Origin: an uncultured Bacilli bacterium
GTDB lineage: Bacteria > Bacillota_I > Bacilli_A > RFN20 > CAG-826
NCBI GenBank assembly: GCA_944368945.1
Contig: CALVXH010000011.1
Span: forward strand, 1-33,306
Length of the DNA: 33,306 bases
Direction of reading: 5' to 3'
The translations under genes were made by a program, and so were the position numbers. The notes beneath the pieces were generated by a model, which saw nothing but the letters and a program-made list of their open reading frames with translations, did not search any database and was not told the DNA's origin. Each line of letters begins with the position of its first letter. The stretch's first letter is position 1. Below are positions 7,855 to 17,359 of the stretch, in pieces.

Positions 7855-8658
7855 TTAATCGATTATATTGAAATGCTTTAAGGCATTAAATAAACCATCA
7901 TTTTCAATATTATCAGTTACATAATATGCATATTTTTTTGCTTCATCTTTCCCGTTTCCTAAACATATTCCGTATTTAACCATTTGAAACATTGGAATAT
8001 CGTTAGTATCATCTCCAAAAGCCATTGCTTCGTCTTTATTTAATTTTAAATAGTTATAGATATTTTTAACACCTTCGCTTTTTAAAAATTCTTTAGAAGT
8101 TAATTCGACATTTGTAGAAGTGAATCTATTGTATAAAAGATTAAATTTTGATGTTAGTTCCTTTAAGACTAGGTCACTTTCTTCATATGAAAATATCTGA
8201 ATGCTTAAAACTTTTTCACCTTTATACTCTTTAATGTCTAATGGATAAGGTTCGTAGAAATAACTATAGAATTCATCGATAATTTTTTTGTCTGTTTCAT
8301 TTATATATGTGTTATATAAAGTTACTAAATTATAAGAATAATTGTGTTTATTTAGATAATCAATAATTTCATTTTTTATATCATCAGCTATAAAATACGC
8401 ATAGAGTATTTTATTATCGATAATAGTTGCTCCACCATTATTGACAACATAGCCATCAAAAGGAATTAAATCAAAAGTTTTTAATTCTTTTAAAGCGTAA
8501 TATGATCTAGCAGAATTAATAATTAATTTTATACCTTTATGATGTGCTAGATTTAGTGCTTCTACACCTTTTAAATTAAATGATTTACTTTTATGATCAA
8601 ACAATGTCCAATCAAAATCCAAAAATATTGCTCTAATTTTTTCCACATTTTCAATCAT
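7855..8658 (-). CDS. Cof-type HAD-superfamily phosphatase (subclass IIB)
   Basis: 267 residues, the usual length for Cof/YidA-like phosphatases. Motif I is D14-F-D16-W-T (nucleophile D14, acid/base D16), motif II is S49 in INSARS, motif III is K189 in SKEFLKSEG, and motif IV is GD216DTND220. A type IIB cap lies between motifs II and III. It is a cytosolic Mg-dependent sugar-phosphate or nucleotide phosphatase, and substrates of this family are broad and not predictable from sequence. It is a single gene on the minus strand, divergent from the bPH2 gene, with no strong ribosome binding site before ATG 8658. No partner gene is evident. Confidence 0.9.
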   Translation of the reverse strand: MIENVEKIRAIFLDFDWTLFDHKSKSFNLKGVEALNLAHHKGIKLIINSARSYYALKELKTFDLIPFDGYVVNNGGATIIDNKILYAYFIADDIKNEIIDYLNKHNYSYNLVTLYNTYINETDKKIIDEFYSYFYEPYPLDIKEYKGEKVLSIQIFSYEESDLVLKELTSKFNLLYNRFTSTNVELTSKEFLKSEGVKNIYNYLKLNKDEAMAFGDDTNDIPMFQMVKYGICLGNGKDEAKKYAYYVTDNIENDGLFNALKHFNIID

Positions 8659-8794
8659 ATATTTTTTTCAAGCGGTAATCAAATATGCATTTAAAAAATT
8701 TTATCTAGATTTTATGTAAGAAAATAAATATTTTGCTATTATATTATATATCGTTCTATTTTTGATTTTTTTATTAATAGAGGACTAACTATTT

Positions 8795-9397
8795 ATGAAA
8801 ACAGTTGATGAAAAATACTTTATAAATGACACTAAAGGAAATAACTTTTCGATTGAGGATTCATTATCTAGTGATGAATCCTTATTATGGAAAGGAAAAC
8901 CTTTAAGAAAGTCATTCATTTTAAATTCTGTATTAAAATTTCTACCTTTTGCGTTGATTTGGCTAATTTTCGATACTTTATTTATTGTTTTATTAGTTCT
9001 TAACGTTAAAGAAATTCCTACAATTGTAATTGTATTTTTAGCTATATTCTTCTTATTTCACCTTATACCAGTGTGGCTATGGATTTATTCGATTATTTCA
9101 GCTAGTAAAAGACAAAAAATAGAAGAATATGCTTTTACAAATAAAAGAATTTTAATCAAGCAAGGATTTATAGGTAGTACCATAATTAGTGTTTTTTATG
9201 ATTCAATTAATAGCGTTAATTTAAAAATTGGAATTATAGAAAAGATGTGTCATGTAGGTGATATTTATATATTGTCTAACAATCAAAAAGTAGTGCTTGA
9301 AGATATTTTAGATCCTATTTTCATTACTACTAAGCTTCAAGATATTGCCTTAACAAACAAGAAGGACATTTATTTTCCTAATAATTTAAGGAAATGA
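8795..9397 (+). CDS. Bacterial PH-domain (bPH2, YdbS/YdbT-like) membrane protein
   Basis: 200 residues. The N-terminal cytosolic stretch has the typical LLWKGKP entry, followed by two hydrophobic segments (about 45-70 and 75-103), then the bPH2 motif EEYAFTNKRILIKQGFIG and the beta-rich segment YDSINSVNLKIGIIEK...GDIYILS. Members are membrane-associated with unknown molecular role, sometimes in envelope stress. The start follows GAGGA, about 10 nt upstream. The stop is 10 bases before the next gene, so the two are probably co-transcribed. Confidence 0.8.
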   Translation: MKTVDEKYFINDTKGNNFSIEDSLSSDESLLWKGKPLRKSFILNSVLKFLPFALIWLIFDTLFIVLLVLNVKEIPTIVIVFLAIFFLFHLIPVWLWIYSIISASKRQKIEEYAFTNKRILIKQGFIGSTIISVFYDSINSVNLKIGIIEKMCHVGDIYILSNNQKVVLEDILDPIFITTKLQDIALTNKKDIYFPNNLRK

Positions 9398-9407
9398 TGA
9401 ATTAGCG

Positions 9408-9782
9408 ATGAGATTTTTACATTTTATTAAAAAGATTACTAAAATAACTACTGGTAATGGCAAAAAAAGACTATGGTATTCAATAAGTAACATCTTATTA
9501 ATCATAATTGCTTTTTTATCAGTTTATTTAATTTTTTATTTATCTAGTAATTTTAATAATGCTGGTAGTAACTTTATTTGGTATATCGTAGGAATTATAG
9601 TTGCTATTATAGTTGGAATTACAAGTTTTTTAGAAGGAGTGATAACTCAAGTTGTTTTAACAATCTTTTCTTTTTTAGGAATTATTATTTCTAAAGAAAG
9701 ACTATTAAATTTTTTAGCATTTTTAATTACTATAGTTAGTTATATCGCTTTAATTATTGCTTTTATTTATTTGATTCATTAA
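9408..9782 (+). CDS. Unknown four-helix membrane protein
   Basis: 124 residues: a short basic N-terminus (KKITKITTGNGKKR) followed by about four hydrophobic segments (near 25-46, 58-75, 78-94, 102-122). No family recognised. It follows the bPH2 gene by 10 bases without a strong ribosome binding site. Its last 33 bases overlap the 3' end of the convergent gene on the minus strand. Confidence 0.65.
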   Translation: MRFLHFIKKITKITTGNGKKRLWYSISNILLIIIAFLSVYLIFYLSSNFNNAGSNFIWYIVGIIVAIIVGITSFLEGVITQVVLTIFSFLGIIISKERLLNFLAFLITIVSYIALIIAFIYLIH

Positions 9783-10733
9783 TCTAAAGCCATTATCTTC
9801 CATTATTTTAATGAGTTTATCTTTAATAAAAATAAGTAAAATTAAAAATATTAAGTAACCTATTAAATAAATAAAAATTAATATTTCACTTAAAATAATT
9901 AAAATAATTTTAATAAAAATATTTATATTCTTTATTGAAGGTTTAATTTTAATGATATTTCCACTAATTGAATCGTCTTGATAAGAGTATGAATAAATAT
10001 AAGTTCCATAAATTTTAGATTTAATTAATACTAGAGAATTTTCTTTATTAGTTAAATCTAATTTTTTATCTTTAGAAGAATCTACTTCTTTAAAAGCAAA
10101 ATTATTATTAACTATTAATGAGTATTTTTTAGAAAAGACAATAAGTAAAGAAATCATTAATGTAAATATTCCAATCGAAATTCCACTAATTCCATTATAA
10201 AAATTAGTATCTATACTAGGAGAAGTGTTAATACTTAATAAAGCGATTTGAGTAGTTAATAAGGATGTTAAAGCACAAATAAAATATATCAATAGTAAAT
10301 TTCTTCTTGCTAATGTATCAATATTAATTTTAAAAAAAGATCTGATTGTTATAATTAATTGAGTAAAAGCGATTAAAGCTAAAAAAATTGAATAGACTAA
10401 GGTATACTTTGTTTTGATATTTAAGTCGTTAAGTAATAAGCCCATGTAGATTATATAAATTAATGAACTTATAAAAATCAGGATTGCTGTTAATAAGTTA
10501 AATCTAGTATCATTTGCCTTATTTTTACTTATTGAGTAAAGTGAAACTAATTTAGAAAAACTGATTAATAATGAATAAATACCAATAATTAAAATAGAAT
10601 AATTTAAAAATAAACCGGTAATAATATTAAATAAAGCCACTAAAAAATTAATTATTAAAGATAAATAAGGCAGTTGTTTAATATATTTTTTAAAAAAAGT
10701 ATCTTTCTTCTTCTTTTTAGCAATATTTTTCAT
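9750..10733 (-). CDS. Unknown polytopic membrane protein
   Basis: 327 residues beginning with a very basic stretch (AKKKKKDTFFKKY), then about six hydrophobic segments between residues 18 and 205, a hydrophilic loop of about 60 residues (about 208-268, beta-rich) and two further helices near the C-terminus (about 272-307). No family recognised. No Shine-Dalgarno is visible before ATG 10733; instead a perfect TATAAT lies six bases upstream, which would place transcription start at the start codon. It is convergent with 9408-9782, overlapping it by 33 bases. Confidence 0.7.
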   Translation of the reverse strand: MKNIAKKKKKDTFFKKYIKQLPYLSLIINFLVALFNIITGLFLNYSILIIGIYSLLISFSKLVSLYSISKNKANDTRFNLLTAILIFISSLIYIIYMGLLLNDLNIKTKYTLVYSIFLALIAFTQLIITIRSFFKINIDTLARRNLLLIYFICALTSLLTTQIALLSINTSPSIDTNFYNGISGISIGIFTLMISLLIVFSKKYSLIVNNNFAFKEVDSSKDKKLDLTNKENSLVLIKSKIYGTYIYSYSYQDDSISGNIIKIKPSIKNINIFIKIILIILSEILIFIYLIGYLIFLILLIFIKDKLIKIMEDNGFRLMNQINKSNN

Positions 10734-10739
10734 GTCGTT

Positions 10740-10745
10740 ATTATA
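10740..10745 (-). promoter_or_regulatory. -10 element, possibly leaderless
   Basis: On the minus strand TATAAT is followed by AACGAC and then ATG at 10733. The expected transcription start falls on or next to the ATG. No convincing -35 or extended TG is visible. Confidence 0.4.
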
Positions 10746-10906
10746 ATTTTAAAAATGAAATAAAAAACGACAAATATTGCATATAGTGTAGTATTTTAAA
10801 ATATTTACACATGAAATTAATAACGATTTCAAACGAAAGTAAAGTAATTTACTAAATTAAATAAAAGTAAAATATTAATTTTTTATTAAGGTTATTTAAA
10901 TTTTAA

Positions 10907-10934
10907 TTAACTAATGAAAAATTAAAATCATAAT
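10907..10934 (+). promoter_or_regulatory. Candidate promoter of the five-gene surface operon
   Basis: TTAACT (10907-10912), a 16-bp spacer and CATAAT (10929-10934) give a start near 10941, just before the ribosome binding site AGAGGAAAA. Matches are partial and the region is very AT-rich. A short palindrome AGTAA-T-TTACT lies upstream near 10840-10855. Confidence 0.3.
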
Positions 10935-10954
10935 AGTCACAAGAGGAAAATTTT

Positions 10955-13192
10955 ATGTGGAAAAAAAGAATTCATAAGAATTTTAGATTATTTTTTTGTG
11001 CATCTTTTTTAGGCTTATTGCCTTTAACTTCGTGCAGTGAAACGATTGTAGAAACTCGAAAAAGTTTTTCATTTCAAGACAATTCTATTGATTTATTAGT
11101 TGGTAATTCTTTAGAAGTAAATGTTAATGCAAGTAAAGATATTAACTTATTGCAGGACATTAAATACACATTTAACGGAGAAGATGAATTAACGCTTGAA
11201 AACACTGCGACTGGATTAAAAATTACTGGTAATAAGGAAGGAAGTTATTTAGTAAACGCTTCTTATGTAGATGATGAAAAAATCATTAGTTCATTACTGG
11301 TAAATGTAAATAGCGAAAGTGTAACCTACGAATATAAATTAAATTTAGATATCTCAGCTACTAAAGTTAAATATTTAAAAGGTGAAGAATTTTCTTCAAA
11401 GGGATTAAAAGTTTACGCTTCCTTGTATGAAAATGGTGTAGAAATTTCTGATTATAAATTTTATTTAGAAAACTACACTTTAAACTTCGATGAAGGCCAA
11501 AAGCTTGATGAAATTGGAGAATTTGATGTAACGATTAATTGCGATCCTTATGGAACAACTTCATATAAAATTAATGTTAGTGAATCACTTAATGAGATAA
11601 GTTATGCAATTGATACCACTAATATGAGCACCACTTATAAAAGAGGTCAAATATTTTCTACTTATGGATTAAAAGTATATAAAGTTAATACATTATATTC
11701 ATTAGATGATTCTAATAATATAGTTACTTCTTCAGATAAAGAAGAAGTAACTTCATTTACTACATCTATAGTTAATGGTACAAAATTGGATACTGATGGA
11801 ATTATTGAAGTAGGTGTAAGTGGGGAAGGATTTGATGAAAAATTTAAAATTATAGTTTATGAAGACGATACGACTATAAAAGATGTTGCTAATAAATATA
11901 TAAATACTAAAAATATAGGTTTGAAAGTTCAATCCACAATTGCTACTAAGACAGATTATTTAGGTTTTAATAAATTAATTACTTATAAACCTAACTATGT
12001 AGATATTAAAGAGTATAAAAAAGAATCTAGAGACGATTTTTCTTCTAGTGAAGTAAGTAAAGAAAGTGGAATGATAAAAGACGCAAATGATAATTCATTT
12101 ACTTATGAAATTATAGATAACAAAGTTACCCCTTTAGATCTAATAAAACAAGATACAACTAATATTTGGGATGATTTAATGTATGGGGATATTATTACTT
12201 TTAAGGCTTTCAATATTAAAGATTTTCCAACAATTACATTAAAAAATGATGCTCATTATTATATTGAAGAATTTGAAGTAGGTTCAATTAATGAAACTAC
12301 AATTAGTACATATCCATTATTAGAAGCAGCATTTAAATTAGCCAATATGGATACATCATTATATGAATTTGTTTCTAGCTTTGAAATTAATGTAGAAAAT
12401 GAACTAATTTCCATTAAAGTAAACGTTAAAAATTTTGGATATTTTGAAATTTCAACAATTCCACAAGCTGAAAATCTTGATGTTGATTTAGTAAATAAAG
12501 CCACAAAAGAAGGTGAATTTACTTTTAAAACAACAGTTGATCCAAATGTAACATCAATTATTGATTTAATGAAATTAAATAATTATACATTTGATACAGG
12601 AAATGGAATTATTCAATACTATAACGAAAATTATGTTTATACACATTATGATCCAATTTATATACTTGCAGGATTATCTTCAATTGGATATTTAAAAGTT
12701 GATCATCCTATCGGATCATTAACTAAAACAGGTATTTATTCATTTACAGCTAATGAAGACTCGGGTGAAATTTTAATTGATGAAACTAGTCTTAAACTTG
12801 TTTATGAAGATACAAATATAGTTAGTTATTCTTCGTTATTTACTAGTCTTGTGCCAGGATTCTTAACTAGTGAATTTGAATCTATCATTGGTAATGATTT
12901 ATCTTTAGCAACATTTAATATTATCGAAGGAACTACAAATGCTCTATTATCAACAAATGCCGATGTGAGCGAAGCATTTATGAATTTCTTCTTTGGGGAA
13001 GGAGAATCGGATAATAGAACAAATGCCATAAACTATGGCTATATTAATGGAGCAATGCTTTCAGGTGTTGATGAAAATGGAGATAGATTTATTAGCCTTA
13101 TGTGCGTAAATAAATCTCTATATGGTTACTCAAAAACATTAAATAAAGTCGGTTCAACTTATATTGATAGCATTGAACAAATTATTAAGTGA
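10955..13192 (+). CDS. Ig-like lipoprotein with tandem C-terminal domain, paralogue 1
   Basis: 745 residues. Lipobox L24-T25-S26-C27 predicts an outer-face lipoprotein. After an Ig-like region come two Big_3-type bacterial Ig domains: one with KVKYLKGEEFSSKGLKVYA (about 130-210) and one with TYKRGQIFSTYGLKVYKV (about 215-305). The C-terminal half holds two copies of a domain I do not recognise: the first from about 310, the second starting IIDLMKLNNYTFD (about 530). The same two-copy layout is found in the products of 13202 and 19387. AGAGGAAAA precedes the start. It is the first gene of a five-gene run; the next starts 9 bases after its TGA. A structural, binding or adhesive role is inferred. 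No catalytic motif seen. Confidence 0.8.
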   Translation: MWKKRIHKNFRLFFCASFLGLLPLTSCSETIVETRKSFSFQDNSIDLLVGNSLEVNVNASKDINLLQDIKYTFNGEDELTLENTATGLKITGNKEGSYLVNASYVDDEKIISSLLVNVNSESVTYEYKLNLDISATKVKYLKGEEFSSKGLKVYASLYENGVEISDYKFYLENYTLNFDEGQKLDEIGEFDVTINCDPYGTTSYKINVSESLNEISYAIDTTNMSTTYKRGQIFSTYGLKVYKVNTLYSLDDSNNIVTSSDKEEVTSFTTSIVNGTKLDTDGIIEVGVSGEGFDEKFKIIVYEDDTTIKDVANKYINTKNIGLKVQSTIATKTDYLGFNKLITYKPNYVDIKEYKKESRDDFSSSEVSKESGMIKDANDNSFTYEIIDNKVTPLDLIKQDTTNIWDDLMYGDIITFKAFNIKDFPTITLKNDAHYYIEEFEVGSINETTISTYPLLEAAFKLANMDTSLYEFVSSFEINVENELISIKVNVKNFGYFEISTIPQAENLDVDLVNKATKEGEFTFKTTVDPNVTSIIDLMKLNNYTFDTGNGIIQYYNENYVYTHYDPIYILAGLSSIGYLKVDHPIGSLTKTGIYSFTANEDSGEILIDETSLKLVYEDTNIVSYSSLFTSLVPGFLTSEFESIIGNDLSLATFNIIEGTTNALLSTNADVSEAFMNFFFGEGESDNRTNAINYGYINGAMLSGVDENGDRFISLMCVNKSLYGYSKTLNKVGSTYIDSIEQIIK

Positions 13193-13201
13193 GGTGGGAA
13201 T

Positions 13202-15073
13202 ATGAGAAAGAAAAGAGTACTTGCTATTAGTAGTACATTATGTCTTACGTTAGGCGCACTTTCGTTATCTTCTTGTGATTCTACTGGTGATGTAATTAAT
13301 AGTGCGTTAGAGGATAATAAAATTTTATTAAGTGTTTCAAAAAACACTTTAAAAGTATCTGAAACCGTAACTATTGATGTTACTTGTAGTTATGACAAGT
13401 CAACACTTTTATGGGTAAGTGAAGATGAAAATGTTGTAACAGTTAATAACGGGGTAGTTACAGCAGTAGGCGAAGGAAAAGTTAAAGTTTATGTATATCC
13501 AAAAGAAAATTTTTACATTAGCTCATATGTAGAATTTGTTGTTAGTGGAGATACTAGTGAAGGCGAAGCAATAAAAACATTATCTATTGATACTACAAAT
13601 GTAAAAACTTCATATAGATTAGGCGAAACTTTGGACTTAACTGGATTAGTTGTAAAAGTAGATGGCGAAGAAGTTAGTGATTATTCTACAAACCCTAGAA
13701 GTGGAACAACATTACAAGTTCTTGGCGAATTGGAGGTTGTTGTCTCTCATAGTGGTTGCGAGTCTCAATCATTTACCATTACTGTTGAAGAAAACCCTGT
13801 TGATACAACTTTATTAGATTTAGTTACTAAATTAGGAGAAACTAAAAACTATAATTTTAATTCAACATTGACAGGTCCATTCTTAAATGAAGAAACAGGT
13901 CAAGTTGAAGAAGGGTCAATGAGTTATGATTATACATTTAATGAAGATAAATTCTATTTAAAAATAACTGCATTTGACGAAGTTTTTGATGGATATGACT
14001 TTGGTTACGTTAATACAGAAAAAGGCGTTCTTAAATACACAATTGTTGATGAAATTGTAACTCCTATCTGTTACGAATCGCATGAAAATTTTGATTATAG
14101 AGAAGTTTCAGCATACAAAGATGAAAATGTCTTTACTTTAGAAGGAATGCCAGTTAGACAAACTAACGGATATTACTTAGTAACAGATTCTGATTTAATT
14201 AATGAGATTGTTGCGTGTGCTGATGCTAACTCTTCAATTGTTTATAGCACAATGAAATCTGTTAAAGGCTATGTATTAGGCGAAGATTCATTTAAATTTG
14301 TTGTTGATTGTGGAAGTGTTGGTGAACTTGATGTCACATTTAGTAGTATTGGTACTGCTGATGTAGCTGGAGTTGATGCGTATTTAGAAGAAAATGGATC
14401 AGATATTGAAGTAAGTGATGATTTAACCGCCATTATGGATAAGGTTAACGCAAATAATTATACATATACATATTCTTATAAAGATGAAAATAATAATAGT
14501 GCATTAATGGCGACTGCTTATATGACTGATTCATACTATGTAATCGTTTATTCAGATGAGTATCTTGAATTTTTCAAGAAGACTCATCCAACTGAAACTT
14601 TACCAGTAAGTACAGGCAAATTGCTTAAAGATGATAAAGTATATGATTTAACTATTACTAAAGATACAGAAGGTGAAGTTACTGTTACTTCTACTGAATC
14701 AAGTGATGATCCTACAACATTTCATCAAGATGGAGGGTATTTCTCTTCATTCCCTGCATTAGAAGATGCTAATGCTGATATGTATACATATGAAGAAATT
14801 CCTGAATTAGGAGCAGAAGGATTTACCGTTTCAGGTGATAGTTTATCTTATGATTTCTTTGAGTGGTTTGGCTACTCGTTAGAAACAACTGGATTAGTAC
14901 CATTTAAATTTGGTTTCTATTATTCAAAAGGTGTAACAGAAGCATTAGATCAACTTTATTTGCTTGAAGTTACATTTGATTTAACTGGTAAATATTATAC
15001 GTTAGGTTTAGTTTTATCTAACCTTGGAACAACAAGTTACAAACCTGTTGAAGATTATATGGCAACATTATAA
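13202..15073 (+). CDS. Ig-like lipoprotein with tandem C-terminal domain, paralogue 2
   Basis: 623 residues. Lipobox L22-S23-S24-C25. A Big_2 domain (about 40-115; WVSEDENVVTVNNGVVTAVG) is followed by a Big_3 domain (about 124-199; SYRLGETLDLTGLVVKVDG). Two related units follow: unit 1 begins LLDLVTKLGETKNYNFNS (about 203) and ends FSSIGTADVAGVDAYLEEN (about 396); unit 2 begins AIMDKVNANNYTYTYSY (about 412) and ends SNLGTTSYKPVEDYM at the C-terminus. The shared start and end signatures show internal duplication. GAGGTGGG overlaps the stop of the previous gene and gives a strong ribosome binding site. Function unknown; surface binding inferred. Confidence 0.82.
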   Translation: MRKKRVLAISSTLCLTLGALSLSSCDSTGDVINSALEDNKILLSVSKNTLKVSETVTIDVTCSYDKSTLLWVSEDENVVTVNNGVVTAVGEGKVKVYVYPKENFYISSYVEFVVSGDTSEGEAIKTLSIDTTNVKTSYRLGETLDLTGLVVKVDGEEVSDYSTNPRSGTTLQVLGELEVVVSHSGCESQSFTITVEENPVDTTLLDLVTKLGETKNYNFNSTLTGPFLNEETGQVEEGSMSYDYTFNEDKFYLKITAFDEVFDGYDFGYVNTEKGVLKYTIVDEIVTPICYESHENFDYREVSAYKDENVFTLEGMPVRQTNGYYLVTDSDLINEIVACADANSSIVYSTMKSVKGYVLGEDSFKFVVDCGSVGELDVTFSSIGTADVAGVDAYLEENGSDIEVSDDLTAIMDKVNANNYTYTYSYKDENNNSALMATAYMTDSYYVIVYSDEYLEFFKKTHPTETLPVSTGKLLKDDKVYDLTITKDTEGEVTVTSTESSDDPTTFHQDGGYFSSFPALEDANADMYTYEEIPELGAEGFTVSGDSLSYDFFEWFGYSLETTGLVPFKFGFYYSKGVTEALDQLYLLEVTFDLTGKYYTLGLVLSNLGTTSYKPVEDYMATL

Positions 15074-15090
15074 AAAGGAGATGTTTATTT

Positions 15091-17343
15091 ATGAAAAAGA
15101 CGATTAAAGTATTAGCTCTTTCTAGCTTGCTTACATTTGCAGCGTTGCCAACAGTTTCATCTTGTACTACAGAAGATGCAATTGACATATTTTCAAAAAT
15201 TGATAGCCCAATTGTAATTAGTGGTATGAAATCACTAAAACCAGGTGAGACTTGCACACTTATTGCTAATTTTGCGGGCGAAAGTGAAGATGTTAAATGG
15301 CTATCAACATCTCCAGAAGTAGCAACTATTAGTGATGAAGGTGTTGTCACTGCAGTTAGTGCTGGTGAAACAGAAATTGTTTGTCAAGCATTAAGTGATG
15401 CTAAAACTAGAGGTATAGCTACAATCACTGTTTTACCTAGTGAAAGTGACGATGTTTCTGAATATGTAACTGTAACATTTGTTGATTATGATGGCACTGT
15501 GCTTGATGAAATGATAGTTAAAAAAGGCACTGTGCCTGAATATAAAGGAAAAAACCCAACAAGAATTAGCGACTCAGATAATTCATATGCCTTTGCAGGT
15601 TGGGATAAAGAATTTGGTGCAATAAATTCAGATACAACATATACAGCTGTATATGATCCAATTCCATTAACAGATTTTGAATTTGCTGTTGATATTGTTC
15701 ATGGTGGATATATGGTCACTGGATATAGTGGAACAAGTACTGAAATTGAAATTCCAGCAACATTTGCATTTAGAAAAGTTTCTTCCATTGGTGATGGAGC
15801 ATTCTCAGGAAATACAACACTTACCAAAGTAACTTTGCCAGAAGGATTAATTTATATTGGCAAACAAGCATTCTATGGATGTACTGGTATTACTGATATG
15901 AATATTCCTCTTAGTGTGACAACTTTTGGCGCTGAAGCATTCTCAAATTGTTCTAGTTGGAAAACTAGTGTTGTTCTTGGAGATGGAGTCACTGATATTC
16001 CAGAAAACTGTTTCTATAACTGCTATTCATTGCCAAGAGTAGATGGCCATGAGAATTTACTTACTATTGGTAGAGCTGCATTTGGCAATTGCTATGTATT
16101 AGTCTTTGAATTTAGTGATAAGATTACACATATCGATGGCTTTGCTTTTGAAACTAATACAGCATTAATTCATGTTGAATTACCTGATAGTATTACATAT
16201 TTAGGTGAAAGTGTTTTCTGCCATTGTTCAGAAATGTTCACATTAAAGTTACCTAAAAATCTTGAAACAATAGATTATGAAAAAGGTGGCTATCAATCGT
16301 TAACATTAGGATGCAATTCTTTATATCAAATCACAATTGATGAATCCAACTCTAACTTTAAAACAGATGAAGGCAACGTTGGATTATATAGTAAAGATGG
16401 AAAGATTCTTTATACAGTTGCAGTTACTGGTACTGGAGAATATGACATTCTAGCTACATGTGAAGAAATTAAGGGAACTGCATTTTATAATTTTGCTGGT
16501 ACAAAAATTGTTATTCCAAGTTCAGTAAAACTTATTGATACATGGGCATTCTGGAATTCCGAAGTCGATGAGATTGTATTTGAGAATGGAGGTACTACAT
16601 TAGATATCTCTGATGATGCATTTGATGGTTGTAACAACTTAAAAACAGTTACATTACCAGACCATATGGTAGATATTCCAAATAATATGTTCAGAGATTG
16701 TGCTGGTCTAGAAGAAGTTGTTTTAAGCGATAAAACTGAGACTTTAGGAAACTATGTTTTCTATAATTGTGAAAGATTAAGTTCAATTACATTACCAGAA
16801 GGCTTGACTTCTATTGGAACATATTGCTTCTATGATACAGCTATTAAAGAAATTACAATTCCTGCTGGAGTCACAACGATTAATTCAAGTACTTTCTATA
16901 ATTGTACTGAATTAAAGAGTGTAACTTTCTTAGGAGATATAACTTCACTTGGAAGTAGTTCATTTAGTGGTGCTGGATTAGAAACATTTGATATCCCTGA
17001 TACAGTTACAAAAATTAATTCTTACGCATTTAGATATTGCGATCAATTAAAGTCTGTTGAATTACCAACTGCTTTAAAAGGAACATCTGCAATTTCATCT
17101 AACGCATTTACAAGTTGTACTGCTTTAGAAGAAATCACTTTTGGTCCAGGACTAAATGATGCTGAATTAGGTTCTTGGAGTTTAAATGTTCCTGCTAACA
17201 CATTTACTAATGATGCCAATATTAAAACTATTAACTTTAGAGGTAGTGAGGCTGCGTTTAGCAAAGTCACTGTAAAAGATACTAATTTACAAAAATTAGT
17301 TGCCAGTGGCCAAATTACAATTAACTTCAATTATGGAATGTAA
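15091..17343 (+). CDS. BspA-like leucine-rich-repeat lipoprotein with Big_2 and InlB-type repeat
   Basis: 750 residues. Lipobox V22-S23-S24-C25. A Big_2 domain (about 40-115; WLSTSPEVATISDEGVVTAV) is followed by an InlB B-repeat/Listeria-Bacteroides-type domain (about 126-190; VTFVDYDGTVLDE, FAGWDKEFG). From about 200 to the end run BspA-type LRR_5 repeats of about 23 residues with the signature I-x-x-x-A-F-x-x-C/N-x-x-L-x-x-V-x-L-P (for example IGKQAFYGCTGITDMNIP). This family is commonly surface-exposed and binds host or neighbouring-cell ligands. Start follows AAAGGAGATG at good spacing, 17 bases after the previous stop. No cell-wall sorting signal; anchoring is by lipid. Confidence 0.88.
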   Translation: MKKTIKVLALSSLLTFAALPTVSSCTTEDAIDIFSKIDSPIVISGMKSLKPGETCTLIANFAGESEDVKWLSTSPEVATISDEGVVTAVSAGETEIVCQALSDAKTRGIATITVLPSESDDVSEYVTVTFVDYDGTVLDEMIVKKGTVPEYKGKNPTRISDSDNSYAFAGWDKEFGAINSDTTYTAVYDPIPLTDFEFAVDIVHGGYMVTGYSGTSTEIEIPATFAFRKVSSIGDGAFSGNTTLTKVTLPEGLIYIGKQAFYGCTGITDMNIPLSVTTFGAEAFSNCSSWKTSVVLGDGVTDIPENCFYNCYSLPRVDGHENLLTIGRAAFGNCYVLVFEFSDKITHIDGFAFETNTALIHVELPDSITYLGESVFCHCSEMFTLKLPKNLETIDYEKGGYQSLTLGCNSLYQITIDESNSNFKTDEGNVGLYSKDGKILYTVAVTGTGEYDILATCEEIKGTAFYNFAGTKIVIPSSVKLIDTWAFWNSEVDEIVFENGGTTLDISDDAFDGCNNLKTVTLPDHMVDIPNNMFRDCAGLEEVVLSDKTETLGNYVFYNCERLSSITLPEGLTSIGTYCFYDTAIKEITIPAGVTTINSSTFYNCTELKSVTFLGDITSLGSSSFSGAGLETFDIPDTVTKINSYAFRYCDQLKSVELPTALKGTSAISSNAFTSCTALEEITFGPGLNDAELGSWSLNVPANTFTNDANIKTINFRGSEAAFSKVTVKDTNLQKLVASGQITINFNYGM

Positions 17344-17359
17344 TGGGAGGTAGAGGTTT

